NCBI RefSeq assembly: GCF_900095735.1
Contig: NZ_FNLO01000010.1
Coordinates: 152,094-216,093, forward strand
DNA length: 64,000 bases
Direction of reading: 5' to 3'
DNA from: Chitinasiproducens palmae
Lineage (GTDB): Bacteria > Pseudomonadota > Gammaproteobacteria > Burkholderiales > Burkholderiaceae
A program made the translations under genes and the position numbers. The notes below the pieces were generated by a model. That model did no database searches. It worked only from the letters and a program-made list of their open reading frames with translations, and was not told where the DNA came from. Positions 38,973 through 47,449 of this stretch are shown here, piece after piece; position 1 is the first letter of the stretch, and the number at the start of each line of letters is the position of its first letter.

Positions 38973-39481
38973 CGCAACCGGCGCCGGATGGCAGGCGGCG
39001 AACGCCCGACCGTGGCCTGTATTGCGGTAAGCGCAGGCTTGGAGATGCGCATTTCAGCCGCTTGCGGTGGACGAACGGCGCATCGGACGGTGGCCGGCGG
39101 CGGGAAAGCGCCTGGGCCTGCCCGCGCACCGCACGCCGCCTTGCCACCGTGCCACCGTGCCACGTCCGGACGGTAGGGTGAGACCTTTTGGCCAGCACCG
39201 TTCACAAAGCCGGGCGCGCCGGGCTTGTCCATCGACGGGCCAACGGCAGGCCAACGATAGGCTGCGCCATCCGCGCCATCCGCGGCAGCCCGCGCCTGAC
39301 AAGCCGCGCCTGACAAGCCGCGCCTGACAGCCTGACAGCATTACCGGCTGGTCAGCGTCGCGAGCCCTCGGCGCAACTCGCAAGATCAGAACGACCAGCA
39401 CGACGCTGCGACCGCCACGCGGCGCATGGAAAGCGCCCCGGCCTCTTTTCCTACTTCCCGTCTCGTGCCAGCGCGACCGGT
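38973..39481. other. Gene-free spacer between cfa and msrA with short repeats
   Basis: About 510 bases, no believable gene. It contains CCACCGTG (three times, 39146-39165), a CGCGCCATC pair (39265-39284) and a 14-bp tandem repeat. The genes on both sides run towards the spacer, so it is a convergent region. Confidence 0.65.
39287..39338. repeat. 14-bp tandem repeat, 3 units
   Basis: AAGCCGCGCCTGAC occurs twice perfectly, preceded by one mismatched copy and followed by CAGCCTGAC half-units. Confidence 0.85.
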
Positions 39482-40024
39482 TCAGCGAAGTCGCGACGCA
39501 AACTGCTTGCGGAACTTCGCCACCTTCGGTGCGACCACGTAGGCGCAATAACCCTGGTTAGGGTGCTTGGCGTAGTAGTCCTGGTGGTAGGCTTCCGCCC
39601 TGAAATAATTGCCGGCCAATGCTTCGACCTGCGTCACGACGGGTCCGTCGAACACGCCCTCTTCGTTCAGCTCGCCGATTACTTCATGCGCAACCCTTGC
39701 CTGCTCGTCGGTATGCGTGAACACGACCGACCGATACTGAGTGCCGACGTCATTGCCCTGGCGGTTCAGCGACGTCGGGTCATGCGTCGCGAAAAAGATG
39801 CGCAGGATGTCGCGGTAGCTGATCTGCGCCGGATCGAAGGTGACCCGCACTACCTCGGCATGGCCGGTAGTCCCGTTGCACACGGCCTCGTATGACGGAT
39901 GATCGATATGGCCGCCCGCGTAGCCGGACTCCACGTCCAGTACGCCCCTGACGCCCAAAAATACCGCCTCGGTGCACCAGAAACAGCCGCCACCGAGCGT
40001 CGCGATTTCTTCCTTCTGTTCCAT
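39482..40024 (-). CDS. msrA: Peptide-methionine (S)-S-oxide reductase
   Basis: MsrA reduces methionine S-sulfoxide in proteins. The 180-residue product has [12 protein letters not shown], with catalytic Cys14 and a second Cys17. [26 protein letters not shown] follows (shown in part), then [20 protein letters not shown], which is the family signature, and NQGYCAYVV with a recycling Cys160. ATG 40024 is preceded by AAGGAGG at ideal spacing, so the longer open frame to 40105 is rejected. It is divergent from kynB (157-base spacer). Confidence 0.96.
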   Translation of the reverse strand: MEQKEEIATLGGGCFWCTEAVFLGVRGVLDVESGYAGGHIDHPSYEAVCNGTTGHAEVVRVTFDPAQISYRDILRIFFATHDPTSLNRQGNDVGTQYRSVVFTHTDEQARVAHEVIGELNEEGVFDGPVVTQVEALAGNYFRAEAYHQDYYAKHPNQGYCAYVVAPKVAKFRKQFASRLR

Positions 40025-40181
40025 CGTTTCCTCCTTCACTGGCGTGCCATTACGCGGCGCAGCGCGCGGCACGGCGATTTGTCCGATAAACAGGTTAGTT
40101 GGCAATTGGCGTGCCGCGTCATTCGACCACCTCGCAGTTCAAGGCTTTATGATGGCGACTTCCGATGGCAGGGATAGGGCA

Positions 40182-40826
40182 ATGACAACGCAAACCACGC
40201 GCAGGACACTCTGGGACATCAGCCCGGCGATCGACGTCGGCTTTCCCACCTGGCCAGGCGATACACCGGTGGCAATCGAGCGGATGTGGCGTATCGAGAA
40301 TGGTTCGCCGGTCAACATCGCCCGCCTGACGCTATCGCCGCACACCGGTGCCCACACCGACGCACCGCTCCACTACGACCGCGACGGAATGCCGATCGGA
40401 GAGGTTCCGCTGGACCGTTATCTAGGAAGATGCCGCGTCGTGGACTGCCGTGGCGCCGGCTCGCTGGTCAGGGCCGAGGCCTTGGCCGACGCACTCGACG
40501 ACGTGCCCGAGCGCGTGTTGCTGCGCACCTACGAGCGGGCGCCGGTCGAGCGCTGGGATTCCGATTTCACCGCGGTCGACCCCGCAATCATCGACATCCT
40601 GCACGCCCGCGGCGTGAAGCTGATCGGCATCGACACCCCATCGCTCGATCCACAGGAATCGAAAACCATGGACTCGCACCACCGCGTCCGGGTCCATCGG
40701 ATGTCGATCCTCGAAGGCATCGTGCTCGACGAGGTGCCTGCGGGGGACTACGAGTTGATCGCCCTGCCCCTGCGGCTCGCATCGCTCGACGCCAGTCCCG
40801 TGCGCGCGGTGCTGCGCGCGCTCTAA
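40182..40826 (+). CDS. kynB: Arylformamidase (kynurenine formamidase), isolated
   Basis: KynB hydrolyses N-formyl-L-kynurenine to kynurenine in aerobic tryptophan breakdown. The 214-residue metal-dependent hydrolase (cyclase family) begins [22 protein letters not shown]. The metal-binding motif [12 protein letters not shown] has His54, His58, Asp60 and His64, and [11 protein letters not shown] and [20 protein letters not shown] follow. GGGATAGGG stands before ATG 40182; upstream in-frame ATGs (from 40149) lack a ribosome site. In Burkholderia kynB is usually followed by kynU and kynA. Here the next gene is a peroxiredoxin on the other strand, so the pathway is split or incomplete in this window. 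Confidence 0.9.
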   Translation: MTTQTTRRTLWDISPAIDVGFPTWPGDTPVAIERMWRIENGSPVNIARLTLSPHTGAHTDAPLHYDRDGMPIGEVPLDRYLGRCRVVDCRGAGSLVRAEALADALDDVPERVLLRTYERAPVERWDSDFTAVDPAIIDILHARGVKLIGIDTPSLDPQESKTMDSHHRVRVHRMSILEGIVLDEVPAGDYELIALPLRLASLDASPVRAVLRAL

Positions 40827-40855
40827 TGCACTGGTGGCGTCGAGGCGGACGCCGC

Positions 40856-41494
40856 TTACTTGTTGGGCTGCGGGGTCATGCGCAGATACGGGCGCAGCGC
40901 CTTGTAGCCCTTCGGAAACTTCTGCTTGATGACCGCTTCGTCCTTCAACGAGGGGACGATCACGACATCGTCGCCATCCTTCCAGTTACCCGGAGTGGCG
41001 ACCGAATGGCTATCGGTCAGTTGCAGCGAGTCGATCACGCGAAGCACTTCATCGAAGTTACGACCGGTGCTCGCCGGATAGGTGATGATCAGCCGCACCT
41101 TCTTCTTCGGATCGATCACGAACAGCGACCGTACAGTCACGGTCTCGCTCGCGTTCGGGTGAATCATGTCGTAAAGCGTGGACACCGTCCGATCCTTGTC
41201 CGCCAGGATCGGAAACCCGACCGATGCGGCCTGCGTCTCGTTGATGTCCTTGATCCAGTCCTGATGCGAGTCCGCAGTGTCGACCGAAAGCGCAATGGTC
41301 TTCACATTGCGCTTCTCGAATTCGTCGGCCAGCTTCGCCGTCAGGCCAAGCTCGGTCGTACAGACCGGCGTGAAGTCCGCCGGGTGCGAGAACAACACCC
41401 CCCAGCTGTCTCCCAGCCACTCATGGAACTTGATGCGCCCCTGACTCGAATCCTGCTCGAAGTCGGGTGCGGTGTCGCCAAGACGTAGCGTCAT
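40856..41494 (-). CDS. 1-Cys peroxiredoxin (Prx6 type)
   Basis: A thiol peroxidase of the AhpC/TSA family, 212 residues. Residues 1-15 give RLGDTAPDFEQDSS. HPADFTPVCTTELG has the peroxidatic Cys45 with the Thr/Pro/Arg active-site surroundings. WIKDINETQ, FPILADKDRTVSTLYDMIHP and VRSLFVIDPKKKVRLIITYP are typical for the Prx6 subfamily. The long C-terminal extension ends LRPYLRMTPQPNK, which forms the Prx6 dimer interface. No resolving Cys is visible, so it is a one-Cys enzyme. GGAGAAAG precedes ATG 41494. It converges with kynB. Confidence 0.95.
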   Translation of the reverse strand: MTLRLGDTAPDFEQDSSQGRIKFHEWLGDSWGVLFSHPADFTPVCTTELGLTAKLADEFEKRNVKTIALSVDTADSHQDWIKDINETQAASVGFPILADKDRTVSTLYDMIHPNASETVTVRSLFVIDPKKKVRLIITYPASTGRNFDEVLRVIDSLQLTDSHSVATPGNWKDGDDVVIVPSLKDEAVIKQKFPKGYKALRPYLRMTPQPNK

Positions 41495-41595
41495 GATTCT
41501 TTCTCCGTGTCTTCGTTCTGCGGTGGATCGACAAAGGATACGCCAGAGCGTGCGCCGGCCGTGCAACTTTGTCGTCACTTCAACATGACTGCGGG

Positions 41596-41712
41596 TAATG
41601 GCCGGGTAATGGCCGGTAATGGCCAGTTGATGGCCGGTCAAGGTTCGGTGAAGAGCGGGCAACCGGCAAGCAACGGACTGGTCATGGATCGGTGATGGAT
41701 CGGTGATGGATG
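41596..41712. repeat. 10-11 bp tandem repeats in two blocks
   Basis: GTAATGGCCGG, GTAATGGCCG, GTAATGGCCA and GTTGATGGCCG run in series. About 50 bases later TGGATCGGTGA repeats twice, then TGGATG. Confidence 0.8.
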
Positions 41713-41996
41713 GGAAACGGGCCAGCCGTGCGCCGATGACGCACCAGTCAGACATCGGTCAGCGGTCGGTCAGGTATCCGTGACCCATCGGCGGCGCAGC
41801 GTAGCGCGCTCTGTCCGAAACCGCGCGACGGGATCGCCTACTACCGCGGCGCCGACGGCTGCCTCGAATGTCGTGCAAGCGGTGCAACCCTTCCTACTCG
41901 TCGATGAACGCGCGATGCCACGACAGGCGAGGCCAAGCGCGCAAAGCGACGGCTGAGCCGGACGTCGCTGACTTGCCGATCGGTGGGCCGGCGTAC

Positions 41997-42029
41997 CGCT
42001 ACACCACCGCTACACCACCACTACACCAC
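41997..42029. repeat. 11-bp tandem repeat, 3 units
   Basis: CGCTACACCAC, CGCTACACCAC and CACTACACCAC are contiguous. Confidence 0.85.
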
Positions 42030-42163
42030 CACGACATTCACGCAGCAGATTGCCAGAGCTCCTGCTCCGTACTCTTTACGCCGGCACTCGCACACGCCTG
42101 CCCTCGCTAGCCTCGAAGGCCAGGCATTTCCAACGTCCGGGTCTCCTGGCATCGTGCCCCCCC

Positions 42164-42299
42164 GGCCTCCTGGCCTCCTGGCCTCCTGGCCTCCGGGCCT
42201 CCGGGCTTCCGGGCTTCCGGGCTTCCGGGCTTCCGGGCTTCCGGGCTTCCGGGCTTCCGGGCTTCCCGACTTCCCGACTTCCCGGCTTCCCGGCTTCCT
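42164..42299. repeat. 8-bp tandem repeat, 17 units
   Basis: Seventeen contiguous 8-bp units run from 42164: GGCCTCCT x3, GGCCTCCG x2, GGCTTCCG x7, GGCTTCCC, GACTTCCC x2, GGCTTCCC, GGCTTCCT. The central seven are identical. Variants are grouped by type, as expected from step-wise duplication by slippage or unequal recombination. It is pyrimidine-rich on the + strand. Confidence 0.95.
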
Positions 42300-42550
42300 G
42301 TTATTTGGTTTGCCGGTCTCCTGGTGTCAAGGCGTACAGACGCAGCGCGGCCCGGACGTCCGACAACCCGGGCATCGGCAATCGGCAATCGCGATCCGCT
42401 GTCGAGAGGCGAAACCGTCAGCCGTTTTGGCAATGTCTGTCACCGTTGTAACGGACGCTTGCGCCTCGTAACCAGCGTTTTCCGTTACGATAAACGGGGT
42501 GCACTGTGAAAGTCGCTCATAACTCGAACCACAATCCGATGGAGGACCGA

Positions 42551-42826
42551 ATGACCGATATCAAAAGCGTTCTGACCGATGCCGAAGACCTGCTCAAGCA
42601 AGCCGCGTCGACGACTGGCGAGCGTGCCGCCGAACTGCGCGAGACGGCGTTGAGCAAGCTCAAGCAGGCCAAGGAAAAGGCTGCCGACGTGCAGGTCGTG
42701 GTGGTCGAGAAGGGCAAGCAGGCCGCCCGCGTGACCGACGACTATGTGCATGACAATCCGTGGCGCTCGATCGGCATCGCCGCAGTGGCCGGTATTGCAC
42801 TCGGCCTGCTGCTGAACCGCAAATAA
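42551..42826 (+). CDS. ElaB/DUF883 family membrane-anchored protein
   Basis: A 91-residue protein of the DUF883/ElaB family. An amphipathic coiled region (DAEDLLKQAASTTGERAAEL, then LSKLKQAKEKAADVQ) precedes a C-terminal membrane segment, DNPWRSIGIAAVAGIALGLLL, ending NRK. E. coli ElaB, YqjD and YgaM are inner-membrane ribosome-associated or stress proteins. GATGGAGGACCGA places a ribosome site before ATG 42551. The start at 42506 would add an unconserved lead. Next gene YqjE-like on the same strand, 78 bases downstream. Function is best read as membrane and stress physiology. Confidence 0.9.
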   Translation: MTDIKSVLTDAEDLLKQAASTTGERAAELRETALSKLKQAKEKAADVQVVVVEKGKQAARVTDDYVHDNPWRSIGIAAVAGIALGLLLNRK

Positions 42827-42904
42827 GCACGCGATTGTGCGGCCCGGCGGCATGAGTCCGCCGAGTCGCGTCGCCCCGTTCACCTACGTCGACAAGGAGT
42901 CTGG

Positions 42905-43291
42905 ATGAGCAGTGGCAACCCGCCTGGGCCGATCGACTCGATCAGCCGCCTCGCCCAATCCTTCAGTGCGCTCGTCCAGACGCGCCTTGAAATTTTCAGC
43001 ATCGAACTCGCCGAGGAGAAGGACCGCCTGCTGCGGTCCATCCTCGCGGGCCTGACCGCGCTGCTGTTCGCCGGGGCCACCCTGATCGCGTTCACCGCGC
43101 TGATCGTGGTGCTGTGCTGGGACAGCTACCGCTGGCAGTCCATTGCAGTGCTGACCGTTCTATACGCGTTGATCACCGTCTGGCTCGGACTGTCAGTGCG
43201 CAACGGCATCCGTCAGGCACCTCGCGCTTTCGATGCGACGATTCGTGAGTTCGAGAACGATCGTGACGCCTTCACACGGGGACCAAGATGA
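42905..43291 (+). CDS. yqjE: YqjE/phage-holin-like family membrane protein
   Basis: A 128-residue inner-membrane protein, often annotated 'phage holin family (DUF1469)'. The N-terminal amphipathic helix IDSISRLAQSFSALVQTRLE and IELAEEKDRLLRSILAGL precede two hydrophobic helices (about residues 45-70 and 78-100). AAGGAGTC stands 5 bases before ATG 42905. It overlaps the next frame by 4 bases (ATGA). The gene order DUF883-YqjE-YqjK is conserved in proteobacteria and is not phage-derived, despite the holin label. Confidence 0.88.
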   Translation: MSSGNPPGPIDSISRLAQSFSALVQTRLEIFSIELAEEKDRLLRSILAGLTALLFAGATLIAFTALIVVLCWDSYRWQSIAVLTVLYALITVWLGLSVRNGIRQAPRAFDATIREFENDRDAFTRGPR

Positions 43292-43701
43292 GCACCCATC
43301 ACGATCGAACGCATTTGAACAACCGCGAAGTGCGGGCAGTCCGCAAGGAGTTGCTGGCGGCACGCGCGGCAGCGAACCGCAGACAGATCGCGGAAGCGCG
43401 CAACGAGTTGGCGCGAACGCTGACGCCTGCCGGTCTGTTCACACTGTTACGGCGCCGCTCTACGGGTGCATCGAACGGCCTGCCGCTCGGCGGCTTGTTG
43501 CGTGGCCGATCAGCACGATTCAATGGCGGACTTCAGGGCGCGCTTCCCACGCTGCCGACCTTGCTCGCGATTCCGGGGGCGGGACTGCTGCTGGGCCGGC
43601 TGTTCAGGCCGCTGAAGTGGGCTGCACTCGGCTGGAGCGCGTGGCAAGGCATTCGAGCCGGACGCGCAATCCGAGCGCGCCGGGTTCAGCCGCCACGTTG
43701 A
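43288..43701 (+). CDS. YqjK-like basic protein
   Basis: A 137-residue protein translated from ATG 43288, overlapping the YqjE stop (ATGA). The N-terminal half is very basic (REVRAVRKELLAARAAANRR). A hydrophobic stretch, TLLAIPGAGLLLGRLF, and PLKWAALGWSAWQGIRAG follow, then an Arg-rich tail. Position and makeup match YqjK-type members, but sequence conservation is low and I did not test it. A middle segment, GGLLRGRSARFNGGLQGALPTLPT, is not obviously conserved. Function unknown. Confidence 0.75.
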   Translation: MSTHHDRTHLNNREVRAVRKELLAARAAANRRQIAEARNELARTLTPAGLFTLLRRRSTGASNGLPLGGLLRGRSARFNGGLQGALPTLPTLLAIPGAGLLLGRLFRPLKWAALGWSAWQGIRAGRAIRARRVQPPR

Positions 43702-44422
43702 GTCAGCGTCGCCCGAACCTGACCTTGCGGCCGCGGCCGACCGGTCGGCTGCCTATCCTTGCGCCCTGACGATCTCGGGGCCTCTTGATTCCGCGGCCTC
43801 ACAATTTCGATCTTGCGGTCACGCGATGAGGCGCGATTCCCGCGCCGCATACGTCTGCGCGCCGGATCGAAACCCTGCGGGCCAGCAGGCACGCATCGCC
43901 CGCGCGGTCGGCGCCTCGGCGAGCGCTTCTTACAGGCACCGCGCAGCCGTCGTACAGGCGTCGCGCAGCCGTCGTACAGGCGTCGCGCACGCGTCGTGCG
44001 GTCGCTACGCTTGCGTCGTGCACGATCAGGTCGAACGCCATTGCGCTGCACCTTCTGACAACACGCCGCCGCAACGCGAAGCGGCTGCGAATCTTGGCAG
44101 CCGGCCAGTGCAGTACTCGGACAGCACGGGCATAGCACGCGAATAGCCCTGACAACGCGCCGGCAATGCGCGACGGGGTTGCAGGGCGCAACGCGCAACC
44201 GCCATCGCGAAGATGCAGCGGTGTGGCGGCATGGCCGCATGGCAATATCGCGGCATGGCTGTGTCGCGTGCCGCGCGGGTAAAGTAGGTTGGGTCGCCGA
44301 AGCATGCTGCAACGCGTTGAAGACCGTGTTACCCGACGCCCACAAGCGCGTGTCGGCTAGCCAGCGGCCGCACGCCAGACGCAACCGGCCTCGACAACCT
44401 CATCGATGACGACCTCATCCGG
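43702..44422. other. About 720 bases without a gene, between YqjK-like and pilX
   Basis: Convergent region between the YqjK-like stop and the minor-pilin operon's last stop. Frames on both strands are Arg/Ala/Cys-rich translations of high-GC DNA. No PilY1- or pilin-like sequence is found in the pilus direction. It contains the 22-bp repeat at 43932. Confidence 0.65.
43932..43990. repeat. 22-bp tandem repeat, 2 full units plus partial
   Basis: GCGCAGCCGTCGTACAGGCG (20 of 22 bases shown) repeats twice without change and is followed by a diverged third copy, GCGCACGCGTCGTGCGG. Confidence 0.8.
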
Positions 44423-45052
44423 TCAGTTCATCACCGGGTCCAGCCACACCCAGTGGCGACCGTGTTTACCATCCGTGCACATCTCCAGCTGCAGCATACG
44501 GCTCGCTCGGCCTGAAGGCGAGCTGCCGATGACGGCAACCACTTCCCCATTTGGTTGGTCGTCGATCGGCCCCTTATTGCTGGATGAGGCAGCGTCAATG
44601 CGCCCAGCAGACGCGCAGTCTGCCGAACCCGCCGACCCAAACACGAACGTAGGGCTCGGGCCACTACGCAGAGTACGGGTATCCAATCCCGCACTTGCTG
44701 GACCTTCCACACCTTCCGCATTTTCACTACCTGCCGCACTTTCACTACTTTCAGCGCCGTCAGCTTGGCCAGTCTGGTCTCTGCGCGCGCCCTTCGTAAG
44801 TCGATTGCCAACCACCGTTTCGCGTGATGATGCCCTTTCGATGGTCCGTCTTGCCAAACACAGCGGCAGCGCTGCGTCAGCCGCATGGAAGGCCTGCACC
44901 GTTTCGACATCGATGCGCGCCTGCCGAACCTCGTCCGTCGCGCGCAGGAGCAGCGCCTGACAGATCGCGGCCAGCGCAGCGGTAAGTAACACGGCCAATA
45001 GCAGTACAGCGCCCCGGTCGCCGGTGGCGGACCGTCGCGAGCTTCGAGTCAT
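44423..45052 (-). CDS. PilX-like minor pilin assembly protein
   Basis: A 209-residue protein with an N-terminal DRGAVLLLAVLLTAALAAICQALLL membrane helix (shown in part as GAVLLLAVLLTAALA), typical of PilX N-terminal domains that promote pilus assembly. Residues 85-115 are a low-complexity Ser/Glu/Ala/Gly block (ESSESAAGSENAEGVEG) matching DNA repeats at 44717-44751. Its start overlaps the PilW-like stop by 4 bases (ATGA), so they form an operon. No PilY1 adhesin gene follows, as it would in Pseudomonas, and the C-terminus is short for PilX. Function in type IV pilus priming is inferred. Confidence 0.72.
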   Translation of the reverse strand: MTRSSRRSATGDRGAVLLLAVLLTAALAAICQALLLRATDEVRQARIDVETVQAFHAADAALPLCLARRTIERASSRETVVGNRLTKGARRDQTGQADGAESSESAAGSENAEGVEGPASAGLDTRTLRSGPSPTFVFGSAGSADCASAGRIDAASSSNKGPIDDQPNGEVVAVIGSSPSGRASRMLQLEMCTDGKHGRHWVWLDPVMN

Positions 45053-46161
45053 GGCTGAATCCAGGACGGGACCCCGTCGGTAGGCAAGCGGCCGTTCCCA
45101 CCCGAACGGTCGAGGAAACGCGCTCCGACGGCAGCGTCATTACGCGGCGCGATATGCAGATCGACGCGCCACGGCGGCGCCATGCCACTGTCGCCGTCGC
45201 TGGCACCGCCGCGCTCATCCGTCCGGTGCATGCCGCCAGCTTCCAAGCGGGCGACTGGGCGCGGGTGGTCCGCCATTGTTGGTCCGGTCCGCGTGGCTCG
45301 AGCAGGCCGCGTCGATTTGCCCACACCATCGACACTCACACTGACGCCGACAATGTCGCGTGGGTCCAGCGCTGTGGTGTCCGACAAAGCGTGCAACGAT
45401 CCTCTTGCAACGACGTCAACACGCATTGTTCCGACGTTGTCGACCACCGGCTGCAAGCCATGCCAGGCCGGTGCGCGAACGTAGAGCGTCGACAGGCCGG
45501 TTGCCTTGTTGCGCACCATCAGCGTGCGTAGCGACGGGGCAGCGGCAGATGACGATCCATCGGCCCGAGCAGACCGGAGCGACTTGCCCGGTTTGACTGA
45601 CTTGACTGACTTGACTGACCGAACCGACTCGACTGAGTTAACCGTCCTGCCGCGCTTGACGGATGTCCCGAATCTGCCCGACTTGCCGGTACGGGTCGGC
45701 CTTGCCGATCCGTCGCGCCTTCGTGGCTGCGTCGCCCTATCGACGAGCATCAACGAATCCGCAGCCGTTTGCTTGCGGCAACCACACTGCCCCTCCTCTG
45801 TCACTTCCGCATCGCGGCAAATCCGCACCGCACCGCCGAACAGTTGCTGCACCGGCTCGCCGTTGGACTTGTTGCCGCCATCCGTGCCGCTCTTCGACAG
45901 ATCGGGCGCAAGCGATAGCCCGTCCCGACTGGCTCCTGCGAAGCGAATGTATGCCGTGAACAGGCGCCGTACCGTTCGCCTGTCCCTGGCTTCCGCCATC
46001 TGCTCATCGAAATGCAGCATTACGCGCTGCGTCAGGCGGCCCACGCTCACCAAGCTGCTGACAACGACCAGTCCCATCGACATCGCGAGCAACACTTCGA
46101 GCAATGTGAATCCGCTCCGGCACGCATGCCTTCCTCGCGAGACCTTGCGTTCAGCCATCAT
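45049..46161 (-). CDS. PilW-like prepilin-type minor pilin
   Basis: A type IV prepilin with the class motif RSGFTLLEVLLAMSMG (peptidase cleavage G|F, Glu at +5). ATG 46161 is the second start in a MM pair near the stop of the upstream frame; coding could begin at 46158 instead. The body includes IRFAGASRDGLS and a Cys-rich middle (ICRDAEVTEEGQCGC). An in-frame 9-bp repeat (DNA 45593-45636) adds a SVESVRSVKSVKSVK segment, absent from ordinary PilW. The length (370 residues) is a little long for PilW. It sits between the FimT-PilV frame and pilX, overlapping both. Confidence 0.75.
   Translation of the reverse strand: MMAERKVSRGRHACRSGFTLLEVLLAMSMGLVVVSSLVSVGRLTQRVMLHFDEQMAEARDRRTVRRLFTAYIRFAGASRDGLSLAPDLSKSGTDGGNKSNGEPVQQLFGGAVRICRDAEVTEEGQCGCRKQTAADSLMLVDRATQPRRRDGSARPTRTGKSGRFGTSVKRGRTVNSVESVRSVKSVKSVKPGKSLRSARADGSSSAAAPSLRTLMVRNKATGLSTLYVRAPAWHGLQPVVDNVGTMRVDVVARGSLHALSDTTALDPRDIVGVSVSVDGVGKSTRPARATRTGPTMADHPRPVARLEAGGMHRTDERGGASDGDSGMAPPWRVDLHIAPRNDAAVGARFLDRSGGNGRLPTDGVPSWIQP
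45593..45636 (-). repeat. In-frame 9-bp tandem repeat in the pilW-like gene
   Basis: On the + strand TTGACTGAC repeats three times and is followed by diverged CGAACCGAC and TCGACTGAG units. It keeps the reading frame and encodes the Ser-Val-Lys/Arg-rich tract. Confidence 0.85.
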
Positions 46162-47449
46162 CCAATCCTGTGACTCCCAGAGCAAGGTGAAGACAAGCGG
46201 CCGCCGACCGCGGCTTGGGCCGTGATTCGATGTCGCTCACGATGCCTTTGTCATTGTCGCAACCAAGGTGGGACCGCATCCAGGCAGCGGCATCGCTGCG
46301 CCACAGAACGGTCAGGACGGCGGCGTCCTGCCCGGCGGTGAGCCTTACCTCACCGCCGGGCAGAGTCGCCGCGGCAGCCTCGCGCCACGGTGCGAGGGCG
46401 GCCTTCACCTGCGTGCAGTGGATTGTTGCTGACTGACCGGGATTCGTCTCCGACATCATCAACAAGCTTTCCACAGCATTGGTGCCAATCTCGACCGCCC
46501 GGATCTGCTGGTCGACAAAGCGGGCGATACGGGTCAGCTGCGCCGCGGTCGAAGCCGCGCCCGCGGCGGCAAGCAAGGCGATCGAGATGCCGAACAACAC
46601 TTCGACGAAGGTTTCACCGCGGCTGTTACCGACGCCGCGCGTGGTCGCCACGCGAACGCGACGCATCGATGGATGGGGCGGGCGGCGACATAACGCCGAC
46701 CGGCGTCCGCGACGACTCGACCGCGCGGCGGTGGGCGCCGATGCGGCAGCGTTTCTCGCGGCCTTGCAGCGCCCCTCCCGCACGCGCAGCCGCCCGGTCG
46801 CCGCCACAATCAGGCACCGTGGCGTGACGCGGCCCTCGGTTGTTGCGAGTTCGATGTTGCTCTCACTGGCGTGTGGCAACCCTGTCGCGGGACTGAACAG
46901 AAACGTATGCCGGCTCGGTTCGACCACAATGCCGGGCGGGAGGTCGATCGCCCGCGACATCTCTGCCACGCCGCTGACGTCTCTCCACGTCATCGTCAGC
47001 CGGCAAACGCCAGGCGATCGGTCGAACGCGCGCTGTGCCGACCGCAGCGGCACGATCGGCTCGGCCGACATCCGAGCCTGTGTAGAAGCGCTTCTGCCAC
47101 TACGCGCGGCTCGCCCGCGAGCGACCCCTGCTGCCCGATCGAACGGCTCGGGCGGCAGCGACAAGGTACTCGACTGCCCCGTCCGCAACGCATGGTCGCC
47201 CGCCTGCCGAAACGCACTCACAAGCCGCTGCGTCGCGTCGCTCAAGCGCGATACCTCCCGCAAGCGGGCCGCCCCCGACAGCGTCAGAGACGCCCCGGTC
47301 AGCATGACCGCCATTGCACAAACGAGCTCGATGAGACTAAGTCCCGTGTCGGGAACAGCCTGGTGACGCGCGCGGCCGCATGCGCACGCCGCTCGGGAAT
47401 GGCGAAGGCGTGGCAGCGCCCGACGATGGTAGGAGGCAAGCCGATGCAT
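46151..47449 (-). CDS. FimT/GspH-like pseudopilin fused in frame to PilV-like minor pilin
   Basis: A single uninterrupted frame of 432 residues with two prepilin-type motifs. The N-terminal half has DTGLSLIELVCAMAVML near residue 34 (G|L, Glu at +5) and a GspH/FimT-type body ending CLIVAATGRLRVREGRC, the usual FimT end. About 30 linker residues later the PilV-like half begins: SRGETFVEVLFGISIALL (G|E, Glu at +5) with a PilV-size domain. Normally these are two genes with a stop between. ATG 46666 could begin a separate PilV, but it has no Shine-Dalgarno. ATG 47449 is preceded by AGGAA. Translation upstream to 47650 is unlikely. Either a genuine fusion or a lost stop codon. Confidence 0.65.
   Translation of the reverse strand: MHRLASYHRRALPRLRHSRAACACGRARHQAVPDTGLSLIELVCAMAVMLTGASLTLSGAARLREVSRLSDATQRLVSAFRQAGDHALRTGQSSTLSLPPEPFDRAAGVARGRAARSGRSASTQARMSAEPIVPLRSAQRAFDRSPGVCRLTMTWRDVSGVAEMSRAIDLPPGIVVEPSRHTFLFSPATGLPHASESNIELATTEGRVTPRCLIVAATGRLRVREGRCKAARNAAASAPTAARSSRRGRRSALCRRPPHPSMRRVRVATTRGVGNSRGETFVEVLFGISIALLAAAGAASTAAQLTRIARFVDQQIRAVEIGTNAVESLLMMSETNPGQSATIHCTQVKAALAPWREAAAATLPGGEVRLTAGQDAAVLTVLWRSDAAAWMRSHLGCDNDKGIVSDIESRPKPRSAAACLHLALGVTGLDDG

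Larger units (their letters stand above)
41495..42550. other. About 1 kb gene-free, repeat-dense spacer
   Basis: No believable gene in 1056 bases. It holds four separate repeat blocks: GTAATGGCC (41596-41635), GGTGATGGATC (41684-41712), an 11-bp array (41997-42029) and the 17-unit 8-bp array (42164-42299). Open frames across the 8-bp array are only repeat translations (period of eight residues) on both strands. Confidence 0.75.

Noticed and set aside
42164..42299. CRISPR array
   Set aside because: Units are 8 bp and directly contiguous. No spacers of constant length and no cas genes.
41983..42471. Repetitive protein (period of eight residues) across the 8-bp array
   Set aside because: An 8-bp unit gives a repeating peptide in every frame on both strands. 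No ribosome site, signal or flanking conserved sequence.
42905..43291. Prophage holin
   Set aside because: The family is labelled 'phage holin', but the gene sits in the conserved ElaB/YqjE/YqjK set with no phage gene nearby.
43686..44384. 232-residue minus-strand frame after pilX as a possible pilin or PilY1 remnant
   Set aside because: No prepilin motif, signal peptide or PilY1 domain; composition and repeats suggest non-coding DNA.
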